From Lentisphaeria bacterium (lineage in GTDB: Bacteria; Verrucomicrobiota; Lentisphaeria; Victivallales; UBA1829): 51,572 bases of DNA. A program made the translations under genes and the position numbers. The notes beneath the pieces were generated by a model. That model had not been told where the DNA came from. It did not search any database and was given only the letters and a program-made list of their open reading frames with translations. Where the stretch lies: contig JAGCNI010000108.1 of NCBI GenBank assembly GCA_017646015.1, positions 1 to 51,572 of the forward strand, written 5' to 3'. This document shows positions 23,775 through 33,097 of the stretch, in pieces (position 1 is the first letter of the stretch; each line of letters starts with the position of its first letter).

Positions 23775-26072
23775 ATGCAGAAATTACTTTTTGTTATCAA
23801 TCAGTTATTTAAAGGCGGTGCAGAAACATCTCTTGTGGCGATCTTGAAAAATCTGCCGCCGGAAAAATTTGCGGTAGATTTGGTCGTTTATGATCATAAG
23901 ACCAATGTGGAGTCTATTTCTCTGATCCCGGAGATCCCTCCACATGTGAAGACTTGTATTTCCACCGGAAATGTGGCTGATTATGACGAAAATGGTTTTT
24001 TCAGACGCTATACGCCGGAAGTTCTTAATTTCGTTTCCCGGAAAAAGTATGATTTGGCTCTTTCTTTCGGGGAATGGTTTTCTACGGAATTGGTAATGAA
24101 ATATACCAAGGCCGCACGGAAAGCCGTTTGGCTGCACAGTGATATTTCCCAGTCGGTTCTGGTCAATTTGGAAGATATTTTTAAATACGATCATATTACG
24201 GATTTTTACATTTGCGTGTCCAACGTTTTTGCCGGGAATATTGTTTCAAAATTTCCGTTTCTGGAAGGCCGGACTCCGGTTGTACATAATGTGTCCGATA
24301 TTGAATATCTCCTGCGGATGGCGGAGGAGCCTGTGGAGGTTTTTGACTGCAATGATCCGGTCCGGAGACTTCTTTCGGTTGGTAATTTCAGACCGGAAAA
24401 GAATTATCGCCGTGCGATCCATGCGGCTGCGATCGTTAAAAAACGTGGCGTGAAATTCCGTTGGTATTGTGCCGGTGCGTTCAGTCATGAAACGACTTAC
24501 ACGGAAGCATTGGCATTGATCCGGGAGTTGGGACTTGAAGAAGAGTTTGTTCTGCTGGGACCGCAGAGAAATCCGTATAAACTGATGAAAAATGTATCAG
24601 CCCTGGTTTCTTCATCGGATTATGAATCCTGGTCAATGGTTATTTCGGAGGCAAAAGCGATTGGTTTGCCGGTCATTGCCACCAATACAGATGGTGCTGC
24701 GGAACAGCTGCATCATGAAGTGGATTCTCTGATTTGTGATTTTACACCGGAGGATCTTGCTGAAAAGTTATATACCTATCTGACCGATCCGGAATTGGAA
24801 ATCCGTTTCAGAGAATCTCTTGCCAATAATACGGCAAAGGTGCGGATCGCAGAGGAACTTCAGACTTTGCTTTCGCAGCCTGTCCGGAAAGCGGATATGC
24901 TCTTTGTAATCGACAGTGTCAATTACAATGGAGGGGCTCATATCGCAACTGCAAATCTGATGAAACGTCTGCACCGGAACGGTTATCACATTGATATTTT
25001 CTCCGGAACCATTCCCACATTGGAGGCGCGGAATAAATTTGCACCGCTCCGGATCACCCACATGAATCTGACAGAATGCAGTATCTGGGAGAATGTTCCT
25101 TTCCGGAAATGTCTTCTTTCTCCGGAGTTTACGTTGAAGCAGAAATTCTACAAACTCAGACTGGCGGTAATGAAACGTCTTTTCCCCGCAAGTATCCCCT
25201 GGTTCAACTCCTCCCGGCGTCTGCTCTCTGCTTTCTTTTCCCATTATCCACGGGTCTGTGTCATGTCGGAAGGTTCTGAATACCGTAAAGAGGTGAGTGT
25301 CGCATCTGTTCCGCTCAAAATTCAGATGATCCATACCAATTATAAACAATGGCGTGATTTCAGTGATTACACCCGCAGTATTACTGCTTCAGATCGTGAG
25401 CTCTACAAATCTGTTGATTCGATTCTGCTTGTCTCTGAAAAAAGCAGGGAGTCTTTTGCGGAGATTTTTCCGGAATATAATGGAAAGACTCATGCTGTTT
25501 TGAATATTATTGAGTGTCAGCGGAATATTTCTCCGCTTCCCAAACGTACCAATGATCCGTTACAGCTCCTGACTGTGGCAAGGTTGGAAGCGGAAAAAGA
25601 TATTCCCCGGATGATTTCTCTGGCTGCTTCTTTGAAAAATGCAGGGATCCGTTTTGAATGGAATGTATATGGTTACAGTTCTGCCATTGAGGATTTCCGG
25701 AAACAGTGTGTGGAAGATCAGGTCGATGATGTATTCCATTTGTGCGGATACAGCAATCAGCTTGATGAAGCATTTGAAAAAGCGGATCTGTTTTGCCTGT
25801 TCTCTCATTATGAAGGGCTTCCCAATACGGTCTTTGAATCTTTGATCAAAGGTGTCCCTGTGATTGCAACAGCAGTCGGAGGAATTCCGGAACAGCTTGA
25901 AGACGGAAAAAGCGGTTTCCTGGTTGAAGATGATGAACAGAAGATATTTCAGAAACTTCTGGAACTCTCTTCGAATCCGGAACAGCTTGTGAAAGCACGG
26001 GAATTTCTGGAAGATTACAAATATGACAACGATAAGATCCTGCGTGATTATATCGCTCATTTCAAATTGTGA
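23775..26072 (+). CDS. Tandem GT4-GT4 glycosyltransferase
   Basis: A 765-residue protein with two complete GT-B (family 4-like) glycosyltransferases. Domain 1 (~1-365) starts LLFVINQLFKGGAETS and has LSVGNFRPEKN and the E-x7-E type motif SMVISEAKAIGLPVIAT. Domain 2 (~375-765) starts MLFVIDSVNYNGGAHIAT and has LTVARLEAEKD and GLPNTVFESLIKGVPVIAT. Two active sites in one chain suggest that it adds two residues or forms alternating links in the exported glycan. GAGG five bases before the ATG is the ribosome site. The gene begins seven bases after the stop of the giant glycosyltransferase gene. Confidence 0.9.
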   Translation: MQKLLFVINQLFKGGAETSLVAILKNLPPEKFAVDLVVYDHKTNVESISLIPEIPPHVKTCISTGNVADYDENGFFRRYTPEVLNFVSRKKYDLALSFGEWFSTELVMKYTKAARKAVWLHSDISQSVLVNLEDIFKYDHITDFYICVSNVFAGNIVSKFPFLEGRTPVVHNVSDIEYLLRMAEEPVEVFDCNDPVRRLLSVGNFRPEKNYRRAIHAAAIVKKRGVKFRWYCAGAFSHETTYTEALALIRELGLEEEFVLLGPQRNPYKLMKNVSALVSSSDYESWSMVISEAKAIGLPVIATNTDGAAEQLHHEVDSLICDFTPEDLAEKLYTYLTDPELEIRFRESLANNTAKVRIAEELQTLLSQPVRKADMLFVIDSVNYNGGAHIATANLMKRLHRNGYHIDIFSGTIPTLEARNKFAPLRITHMNLTECSIWENVPFRKCLLSPEFTLKQKFYKLRLAVMKRLFPASIPWFNSSRRLLSAFFSHYPRVCVMSEGSEYRKEVSVASVPLKIQMIHTNYKQWRDFSDYTRSITASDRELYKSVDSILLVSEKSRESFAEIFPEYNGKTHAVLNIIECQRNISPLPKRTNDPLQLLTVARLEAEKDIPRMISLAASLKNAGIRFEWNVYGYSSAIEDFRKQCVEDQVDDVFHLCGYSNQLDEAFEKADLFCLFSHYEGLPNTVFESLIKGVPVIATAVGGIPEQLEDGKSGFLVEDDEQKIFQKLLELSSNPEQLVKAREFLEDYKYDNDKILRDYIAHFKL

Positions 26073-26141
26073 AATCTCCTTATGATCCGGATCGCCGCTT
26101 GTTACAACGAAAAATGAAATTGAAAAAAGGTTTTGCTGGCA

Positions 26142-28253
26142 ATGAAAATCGTTCCTTATTATATTCCCGCAACCGGGATGACAGTTGTGGATTTTACACG
26201 ACTCCGTGAAAATCTGAAACTGCTCAATGCCGAATATCTCTGTTTCCTTGCCGAAGGTGAAAAATATCATAAAAGATATTTTAGAAAATTATTGAAAGCC
26301 GTTGATTCCCAAGCGGATATTGTTATGGAGGCTGTCTCTGCGTATCCGGAAAAACAGTGGAAAACGGTTCCTATGGATATTGTTAAATTCTGTGACCGTT
26401 TTACATTTGTACCCTGTTTCAATGGCAAATTGATCCGGGTCGATTTCCTGTTGGAGATCCTGAATCGGGAGGATTTCAATAAATGGACAGCTTTTTCCAT
26501 GCCGGAATTATTGGTATTCTGTCTTTTCCCGTTGAAACTTGCCGGAGTGGAAACTGAACAACCTGTTGCGGCAAAAGATCTCCGGCGTATCTCTGCCTGT
26601 GTGAATGAGGCTGAACTCTGGATCAAAAATTCCGGTTATCCGTCAACAGAACAGGATCGTGCGCTGACAGCTCTCTTCTGTTGTGAAGAACGGATGGTCA
26701 ATGCAGCTGTCCGGAAAAATTATGAAAACAGCGAACTCTTTTCTTTGTTCAACCGCAGTGTAGTTGTTTGGAATTTTCATAAACATCATCAGGAACGGTT
26801 GCAGGATCTCTTCCTGACAAAACAAAAGGAAAAACGGGTTGGTAAAGTACGTAAAATCGGTGTTTTCTGTTGGGCTTTGCGTGGTGGCGGAGCAGAACAA
26901 TGTGCTTCTCTGATGCTTCAGAAATGGTCTGAGATCCGTCCGGATATCCAATTCTATCTTTTCGTTTTCAAACCGTGGCAGAAAGGTGATTATAACTGTC
27001 CGGAAAATGTGAAACAGATCGTTCTTCCTTTTGAGGCATTATCCCGTATTATCATGGAAGAACGTATTTTGAAAGAGGAAGAGATCGACACCTGTATTTA
27101 TTATGATCATCTTTTGGAGCAGACGTATCTGGATATTCTTACGGCTGATTCTCTGGGGATCCGGACTGTTCCTATGGAACACAGTACCTTTTCTCTGCCG
27201 TATTATAATGGTTATCCGGAATTGGTTTCATTGCGTCATGCCGTGTACGGCGTGGCAGATTATATGACTTGTCTTTCCAATTCAGATGAATTTATCTGGA
27301 CAGAAACCGGGATCAACACCCGGTACATGCCCAATCCGTTGACTTTTGAGCCCCGTGGAATCGAATCCCGGCAGCTTGAAAATAAAACAATGATCTTCAT
27401 CGGTCGCATGATTCCGGAAAAAGGTGTAGAGGCGGCTGTCCGGCTGACTGCTCTGCTCAAGAAAAAACATCCGGATGTCAAACTCCTGATGCTGGGGGCT
27501 TTTCTGCCGGAAAGTGATTATAAGGATTATATTGCACAACTGGTGCAGTCTCTGGGGGTGGAGAAACAGATCGAATTTGTCGGTTTCACCAGTAATGTTT
27601 CTGATTATCTGCAAAAGGCGTCGGTTCATATCATGCCGACAATGGTCGAGGGGTATTCCATGACCCTGATGGAGGCAAAAGCTTATGGCCTGCCGACAGT
27701 TGCTTTTGCGATGCCGTATCTGGAAGCCGCCAAGGAACAGTTCGGTACGATCCAGGTTCCGAAACAGGATATTGATGCCATGGCAGAGGTCGTTTCCGGT
27801 TTGTTTGATGATTTTACCCGCATGAATGAAATGGGACGTCTTGCCAAAAATACTCTGGCTCTCTTCAGCAATGAAATGGTTTATGCCCGTTGGAACGATC
27901 TTTTTGAATCATTGGAATACGGCGAAGATCGCGGAGCCATGCGGAAAGTTCTGCCGGATACAGAACAACGCCTTGAATATCTGCGGATACAGTATCAGGA
28001 ATTGCTTTATTCGGTTCAATACCTTCCGAGAAATACGCTCTATCGTGAGAAATTTACCAACGATGAACTCAAAACTCAACGCAGGAATAATCTTCTGCTG
28101 GATGTCGTTTTCCAGGTTTATTTCCTCTTGGTGAAACTGGATCAGAAAGAATCGGCAAAATTTATTGTCAAAGCTTTTATTTTCTGTATTCAATTTATGA
28201 AACGGATCTACCGCCGTTTCGTGCCGTGGACCGGGGAAGAACAGAAGTTATGA
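26142..28253 (+). CDS. GT4 glycosyltransferase with degenerate GT2-like N-terminal region
   Basis: About 703 residues. The C-terminal two thirds (~245-630) is a GT4 domain: WALRGGGAEQCAS, IFIGRMIPEKGVEA, VEGYSMTLMEAKAYGLPTVAF. It is clearly related to the GT4 domain of the giant enzyme. Residues ~10-110 look like the second half of a GT2 domain (LLNAEYLCFLAEGEKYHKRY), but the DxD aspartates are missing and the N-terminal nucleotide-binding strand is absent. This part is probably structural or a relic. The tail (FIFCIQFMKRIYRRFVPW) is basic and amphipathic. The start is uncertain: the ATG at 26142 has AAAAGG about 12 bases away, and a TTG at 26133 is an alternative. It is the last gene of the export operon. 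Confidence 0.87.
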   Translation: MKIVPYYIPATGMTVVDFTRLRENLKLLNAEYLCFLAEGEKYHKRYFRKLLKAVDSQADIVMEAVSAYPEKQWKTVPMDIVKFCDRFTFVPCFNGKLIRVDFLLEILNREDFNKWTAFSMPELLVFCLFPLKLAGVETEQPVAAKDLRRISACVNEAELWIKNSGYPSTEQDRALTALFCCEERMVNAAVRKNYENSELFSLFNRSVVVWNFHKHHQERLQDLFLTKQKEKRVGKVRKIGVFCWALRGGGAEQCASLMLQKWSEIRPDIQFYLFVFKPWQKGDYNCPENVKQIVLPFEALSRIIMEERILKEEEIDTCIYYDHLLEQTYLDILTADSLGIRTVPMEHSTFSLPYYNGYPELVSLRHAVYGVADYMTCLSNSDEFIWTETGINTRYMPNPLTFEPRGIESRQLENKTMIFIGRMIPEKGVEAAVRLTALLKKKHPDVKLLMLGAFLPESDYKDYIAQLVQSLGVEKQIEFVGFTSNVSDYLQKASVHIMPTMVEGYSMTLMEAKAYGLPTVAFAMPYLEAAKEQFGTIQVPKQDIDAMAEVVSGLFDDFTRMNEMGRLAKNTLALFSNEMVYARWNDLFESLEYGEDRGAMRKVLPDTEQRLEYLRIQYQELLYSVQYLPRNTLYREKFTNDELKTQRRNNLLLDVVFQVYFLLVKLDQKESAKFIVKAFIFCIQFMKRIYRRFVPWTGEEQKL

Positions 28254-28255
28254 CT

Positions 28256-28304
28256 GAATGATGAAAAGAAATAAAGAATGGTTTATTCTTTATTCTTTTC
28301 ATTC
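28256..28304. terminator. Hairpin between the convergent glycan operon and rarA
   Basis: The long imperfect stem AAGAAATAAAGAAT / ATTCTTTATTCTT, with T-rich arms in both directions, overlaps the last codons of rarA. It probably serves both strands. Confidence 0.55.
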
Positions 28305-29599
28305 TGTTGTTTTTCTCTGCGCAACCGGTCCCAATAAGCAAGCCGTTTGACGATTTCCCGCTCAAAACCCCGTTCCGGCGGGTTGTAGAATTTATGCCGG
28401 GGCATTTTTTCGGGAAAATAATTCTGTCCGGAAAAAGCATCCGGAAGATCATGATCATATTGATATCCCTTGCCGAAGCCGAGTTCTTTCATCAGACGTG
28501 TCGGAGCATTGAGAATATGAGAGGGGGGCATGAGTGTGCCGAACTCTTTCGCCGCTTTCCGGGCGGCATTCCATGCAACTTCGATCGAATTGGATTTCGG
28601 TGCTGTTCCCAGATATACGATCAGTTCCGCCAAGGCAAGATCGCCTTCCGGTGAGCCCAATCGTTCATAGGTATCCCATGCCGCAACTGCCACATTGATC
28701 GCATTCGGATCAGCCATACCCACATCTTCCGTGGCAAAACGGGTCAGACGGCGCAGCAGATAGAGTGGATCTTCTCCCCCCTCCAACATCCGGGCAGCCC
28801 AGTACAAGGCTGCATCGGTATCGGAGCCGCGCAATGATTTATGCAGGGCACTGATCAGATTGTAATGCCCATCACGATCCTTGTCATAACCGGGGGCTTT
28901 CTGTTGAACGATATGCAAAAGTTTTTCTTTATCAAGAATTTCTCCCTCTCTTGTCAGGTTGAATACACTTTCTGTCAGATTGACTGTATAACGTCCGTCC
29001 CCATCAGCCATATCCCGCAGCGTTGCCCGGGCTTCTTCATCAAGGGGCAGGGGGCGTCCCACAATTTTTTCCGCCCGCTGCAGGATCTTCTCAATCGCAT
29101 CGTTATCCAACGGTTTCATTACAAATACTTTGCAACGGGAGAGCAATGCACTGTTCAATTCAAAAGAGGGATTTTCTGTTGTCGCTCCAACCAGAATCAC
29201 TGTACCGTTTTCCACATACGGAAGAAATCCATCCTGCTGAGCCCGGTTGAACCGGTGGATCTCATCAACAAACAACAACGTGCCCTGTCCGGCATTCCGG
29301 CGGCGTGCCGCTTCTTCAAAGGCTTTCCGCAAATCTGCAATTCCGGAAAAGACAGCGGACAATGCCGTGAAATGCAGAGATGTATTATTTGCCATCAGGC
29401 GTGCCGCAGTGGTTTTCCCGCAGCCGGGAGGACCCCAGAGAATGAAACTTGAGAGTTTTTTACTGTCCACCATACGTCGCAATGGACCATCTGCTCCCAG
29501 AAGATGATCCTGCCCGACAATATCATCCAGCGAGGCGGGACGGAGCCTGTCTGCCAATGGTTGTCCGGCTAATGTGGAGAACAGACTGTCTTCCGTCAT
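28283..29599 (-). CDS. rarA: Replication-associated recombination protein A (AAA+ ATPase)
   Basis: A 438-residue RarA/MgsA/WRNIP1 clamp-loader-like ATPase acting at stalled forks. Walker A is GPPGCGKT (56-63), Walker B FVDEIHRF (110-117), and sensor 1 VGATTENPSFELN. The family C-terminal tetramerisation region (SLRGSDTDAALYW, EDVGMADP) follows. The start overlaps the cinA stop by four bases (ATGA), so it is translationally coupled. It is the final gene of the long minus-strand array. Confidence 0.96.
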   Translation of the reverse strand: MTEDSLFSTLAGQPLADRLRPASLDDIVGQDHLLGADGPLRRMVDSKKLSSFILWGPPGCGKTTAARLMANNTSLHFTALSAVFSGIADLRKAFEEAARRRNAGQGTLLFVDEIHRFNRAQQDGFLPYVENGTVILVGATTENPSFELNSALLSRCKVFVMKPLDNDAIEKILQRAEKIVGRPLPLDEEARATLRDMADGDGRYTVNLTESVFNLTREGEILDKEKLLHIVQQKAPGYDKDRDGHYNLISALHKSLRGSDTDAALYWAARMLEGGEDPLYLLRRLTRFATEDVGMADPNAINVAVAAWDTYERLGSPEGDLALAELIVYLGTAPKSNSIEVAWNAARKAAKEFGTLMPPSHILNAPTRLMKELGFGKGYQYDHDLPDAFSGQNYFPEKMPRHKFYNPPERGFEREIVKRLAYWDRLRREKQQNEKNKE

Positions 29600-30834
29600 T
29601 CGACGACCTCACCATTCAACATTCTGCGTAATGTATTCAATGCGGTTGCCGCAGTACGGGCTCGAACCTGTTCCCGGCTGCCACGGAAATGATATTCTTT
29701 GACAAGTTTCTGTCCGGCACATTTGACTCCGATAAAGACCAGTCCGACCGGTTTTTCGGCTGTACCCCCGTCCGGACCGGCAATGCCGGTGACAGAAATC
29801 CCGCAGTTTGTATGGAATTGGCACATTGTTCCTTCCAGCATTGCATCGGCACATTGGGAACTGACTGCCCCGTACCGGATCAGGATTTCTTCCGGAACAC
29901 CGAGCAGTTCCGCTTTGGCTTCGTTCGCATAAGAAACGATCCCTCCGGGAAATACCGAAGAGGCTCCCGGATTGTCTGTGATCAGCTGGGAAATCAATCC
30001 GCCTGTACACGATTCCGCCAATGCGAGAGAGGAGCGTTTTTCTTTCAATAAAAGAATCACTTCGGCAGATACCGATTTGACATTATCATGCAGCAGTTCT
30101 TTGGCAAATTCTTTCTGTACCGCCTGTTTTGCGGATTCCAGACATGCCGGATCTTCTGTTTTCAAAAAGAGTTTTACAAATTCCGGCGCAGCGCAATATG
30201 CCACGGAAAGTCCCGGATGAGCTTCAATGATCGGAAGAGTACGTTCTTCCACACGGGATTCCGGAACTCCTGCAATATGAAAGAGTTTGGTATGAAGACG
30301 TGCATCAAGGTTTTTCAACAGTTCCGGCAGAAGCTGATTGTCAAACATCGGATGCAGCTCCGAGGGCGGTCCCGGCAGCATGAAAATCTGTTTCGGATTT
30401 TCGCCCTGTGTTTTGATATGGATTCCCGGAGCTGAACCATACGCATTCAAAAATGGTTTTGCGCCGCGCGGAATCAATGCCTGATTCAGAAAATGATAGG
30501 GCAGTTCGCCCCGTTTCAAAGACAACCAGCGGTCACGGACAGCCTTCTCCGCTTCAGGATGCATTTCAAGCGGCATTTGCAAATACTCTGCAATCGATTG
30601 TTTTGTCAAATCGTCTGCTGTCGGACCCAGTCCGCCGGAGGTGATGATGAAATCTGCCTGATCCATTGCATATTGCAAGGTCTTGACCACGTCCTGCGGA
30701 GTATCCGGCATTTCCATGCACAGTTCCGGCATGATCCCATGTTCCAGCAAACGTTGTCCCATATAAGCAAGATTTGTATTGATCACTGCTCCTTTCAGCA
30801 GTTCATCGCCAATGCAGAGAATCGCAACTTTCAT
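29596..30834 (-). CDS. cinA: CinA-family protein (MoCF-like domain + nicotinamide-nucleotide amidase)
   Basis: A 412-residue two-domain protein. The N-terminal COG1058 domain (~1-170: LCIGDELLKGAVINTN, TSGGLGPTADDLT) is joined to a C-terminal PncC domain (~255-410: LALAESCTGGLISQLIT, GIAGPDGGTAEKPVG). The combined enzyme hydrolyses NMN and acts as an ADP-ribose pyrophosphatase in pyridine-nucleotide salvage. It overlaps rarA by four bases and lies six bases downstream of the DUF374 gene. Confidence 0.94.
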   Translation of the reverse strand: MKVAILCIGDELLKGAVINTNLAYMGQRLLEHGIMPELCMEMPDTPQDVVKTLQYAMDQADFIITSGGLGPTADDLTKQSIAEYLQMPLEMHPEAEKAVRDRWLSLKRGELPYHFLNQALIPRGAKPFLNAYGSAPGIHIKTQGENPKQIFMLPGPPSELHPMFDNQLLPELLKNLDARLHTKLFHIAGVPESRVEERTLPIIEAHPGLSVAYCAAPEFVKLFLKTEDPACLESAKQAVQKEFAKELLHDNVKSVSAEVILLLKEKRSSLALAESCTGGLISQLITDNPGASSVFPGGIVSYANEAKAELLGVPEEILIRYGAVSSQCADAMLEGTMCQFHTNCGISVTGIAGPDGGTAEKPVGLVFIGVKCAGQKLVKEYHFRGSREQVRARTAATALNTLRRMLNGEVVE

Positions 30835-30840
30835 ATTGAC

Positions 30841-31542
30841 TCACTCCTTCTTTTTATCTACCGTAATGGCATTGAGTTGTTCCTGAACTTTCAGACGCCA
30901 GGTATCCATTTCCTCTTCCGTCAGATTTTTCGGGATGAAAATCGCTTTCCCTATATGCATTGTGATTTTTGCCCAGGGTTTCGGAATCTGGAATCTATCC
31001 CATCCTTTCAACTCCCAGTAGGAGGAATAATTGACTGCGATCGGGAGGATACGTACACCTGTTTCACTGGCAAGATGGATCGGTCCGCGACTCATGGTAT
31101 ATTTCGGTCCGCGCGGACCATCCGGTGTGAAGCTCACATATTTCTTTTCTTTCAGGATCGCCTTGGTCGCACCGAGCAAAACCTGTACCGCTTTCCGGGA
31201 GGAGGAACCGCGCACACTTTTGATCCCGAACTGACGACAGAGGTCGGCAATATATTCCCCATCACGGGAGGCACTGATCACTGCCACAGTATGTTCCCGT
31301 TCCCAACGGTCAAACATCGCAGGGAAAAAAAGCAGTCTGTTGTGCCATGTCACTGTGATTGCAGGCGGATTCTTTTCTGCAATGGTATTATCTTCATCAA
31401 TGATCTCTGTCCGCATGATGTACCGCATCAAAAGAAGCAATTTTGCGGGAAACCAGTAAACCCAGTCCGGAAAGTTTTTGATCTGACGGAATTTATAGGT
31501 AAGAGAATTCATTTTCTTTTCTTTCTTCTCTTCGACTTTCAT
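30841..31542 (-). CDS. DUF374 lysophospholipid acyltransferase-like protein
   Basis: A 233-residue protein of the DUF374 / acyltransferase superfamily. Diagnostic segments are VTWHNRLLFFP, ISASRDGEYIA, RGSSSRKAV and TPDGPRGPKY. A hydrophobic stretch (FPAKLLLLMRYI) near the N-terminus suggests membrane association. DUF374 proteins are thought to acylate lipids or lipid A-type glycolipids in PVC and Bacteroidetes-type bacteria, and the substrate is unproven. The ATG at 31542 overlaps the nth stop (ATGA) with AGGG upstream. Met11 at 31512 is an alternative. The position next to pssA and psd fits membrane-lipid metabolism. Confidence 0.85.
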   Translation of the reverse strand: MKVEEKKEKKMNSLTYKFRQIKNFPDWVYWFPAKLLLLMRYIMRTEIIDEDNTIAEKNPPAITVTWHNRLLFFPAMFDRWEREHTVAVISASRDGEYIADLCRQFGIKSVRGSSSRKAVQVLLGATKAILKEKKYVSFTPDGPRGPKYTMSRGPIHLASETGVRILPIAVNYSSYWELKGWDRFQIPKPWAKITMHIGKAIFIPKNLTEEEMDTWRLKVQEQLNAITVDKKKE

Positions 31543-32228
31543 TTCTTTTTCCCTTTTTTCAATTTATTTTTTCCCGCAGCATGACGGCAGAGATGCGATA
31601 CTGGACAGTGTTCACATTTCGGGCGGCCGGCAGGACACAATGTTCTGCCGTGAACGATCAGAAGATGCGAAAATTCTCCCCAGCGTTCCGGGGGAAGAGC
31701 TGAACAGAGAATCGTTTCAATTTTGACAGGATCTTCCGTTTTGACCAATCCCAGCAGATTGGTGATCCTTTTGACATGGGTATCGACCGGCAGACCGGGA
31801 ACACCAAATGAATCCGCAAGGACAACATTGGCTGTTTTTCTGCCGACTCCGGGCAGGGCTGTGAGATCTTCCATATTGTCCGGCAGTTGCGAGTCGAATT
31901 GTTCCACGATCGCTTTCGATGCAAGAATGATATTTTTGGCTTTTGCCCGGTAATATCCGCAGGAATGGATCCATTTTTCCAGTTCTTCCGCCTGAAGAGA
32001 GGCAAAATGTGCCGGTTCAGAATATTTCTGAAATAATTCCGCAGTGACTTTATTCACCATTTTATCGGTGCATTGTGCGGAAAGGATCGTTGCCACCAGT
32101 AATTGAAAAGGAGTCTCATGTTCCAGAAAACATTTCTGCGGACCGTATTGCTGCAGAAGAATACGGTCGATTTCAGACAACGTCTGCCGCAGAAGAGTTG
32201 TCTTTCCTTTTCCTGAGGCAGCACTCAT
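31539..32228 (-). CDS. nth: Endonuclease III (base-excision repair)
   Basis: A 229-residue bifunctional DNA glycosylase/AP lyase for oxidised pyrimidines. The helix-hairpin-helix LPGVGRKTANVV carries the catalytic Lys131. Asp149 lies in PVDTHVKR. The 4Fe-4S loop has Cys198-x6-Cys205-x2-Cys208-x5-Cys214. The ATG at 32228, eight bases after the pssA stop with TGAGG upstream, gives the family length. An open extension to 32342 lies within pssA and is not Nth-like. Confidence 0.95.
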   Translation of the reverse strand: MSAASGKGKTTLLRQTLSEIDRILLQQYGPQKCFLEHETPFQLLVATILSAQCTDKMVNKVTAELFQKYSEPAHFASLQAEELEKWIHSCGYYRAKAKNIILASKAIVEQFDSQLPDNMEDLTALPGVGRKTANVVLADSFGVPGLPVDTHVKRITNLLGLVKTEDPVKIETILCSALPPERWGEFSHLLIVHGRTLCPAGRPKCEHCPVSHLCRHAAGKNKLKKGKKK

Positions 32229-32236
32229 GATCTGCC

Positions 32237-33070
32237 TCAGATATTTGCGTCGCTGGGAGACTTCAGCAGTCCGATTTTTGCAGCCAGTGTTGCCAACGGA
32301 GCCCAGATCACATATCCGTTGATCAGAAGCAATGCGACCCATGCCGGTTCAAAACAGGTGGCACCGAGGACAATGAGCACGATCAGGAGACGTTTTTTAT
32401 GGCGGGGAATGGAGAAGATCCATTTTCCGAAATGTTGGTAGGGGATCACGCTGACCATCAGGAATCCCAGGATCGCGGCATAATACGGAAGAAACGAAAT
32501 CAGACGATGCATCGCTTCGCTGTCCGATTTTTCCACAGCGTAGAAAATGATCACACTGCAAATTGCTGCCGCTGCACCGGGAGAGGGCAGTCCAGAGAAT
32601 TTTTCGCTGCTCTTCTTTTCGAGCATTGCATGAACATTGTATTTTGCCAAGCGCAAAGCGGCACAGCCAATATAAATGGCGCAAAGACACCATACCTGAG
32701 TGAACTGAGTCGGGCGCAGGTGATTCAGGGAGTGAGCCATCACCGCAACAACAGTTGCCGGAGCCACCCCGAAAGTAACCATGTCCGCGAGAGAGTCCAT
32801 CTGGATCCCATGAACACTTGCCGCATTCAGCAATCGTGCTGCATATCCGTCAAAAGCATCAAAGACCATCGCAAAGATAATCATCAGTGCACTGACCATG
32901 AAGATTTTTTCAATTCCTTCAGCTCCATCACGATACATCATTTTTTCGTAGACCTGAAGAGTAAAGAGGATTGCAGCAAATCCGCAAAGGGAGTTGCCGA
33001 GTGTAAGAGCATTGGGAACCCATTTCAACCACTGGTTGCGGATCAGAAGATCTCGAAACGTCTTTTTCAT
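32237..33070 (-). CDS. pssA: CDP-diacylglycerol--serine O-phosphatidyltransferase
   Basis: A 277-residue membrane enzyme making phosphatidylserine. The CDP-alcohol phosphotransferase signature D-x2-DG-x2-AR-x8-G-x3-D-x3-D is complete in DAFDGYAARLLNAAS..MDSLADMVTFG. Around it are several hydrophobic helices. The ATG at 33070 has AAGGGAG eight bases upstream, and a TTG two codons earlier is less likely. It follows psd after 27 bases, so both steps to phosphatidylethanolamine are encoded together. Confidence 0.95.
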   Translation of the reverse strand: MKKTFRDLLIRNQWLKWVPNALTLGNSLCGFAAILFTLQVYEKMMYRDGAEGIEKIFMVSALMIIFAMVFDAFDGYAARLLNAASVHGIQMDSLADMVTFGVAPATVVAVMAHSLNHLRPTQFTQVWCLCAIYIGCAALRLAKYNVHAMLEKKSSEKFSGLPSPGAAAAICSVIIFYAVEKSDSEAMHRLISFLPYYAAILGFLMVSVIPYQHFGKWIFSIPRHKKRLLIVLIVLGATCFEPAWVALLLINGYVIWAPLATLAAKIGLLKSPSDANI

Positions 33071-33097
33071 AAGCAAAACTCCCTTGCTGCCGGATGA

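Noticed and set aside
30493-31584. 363-codon open frame opposite cinA and the DUF374 gene
   Set aside because: Antisense shadow with high Cys/Phe/His content spanning two well-recognised genes.
32229-32342. N-terminal extension of nth
   Set aside because: It lies in the pssA coding region and lacks Nth similarity. The ATG at 32228 has a proper ribosome site.
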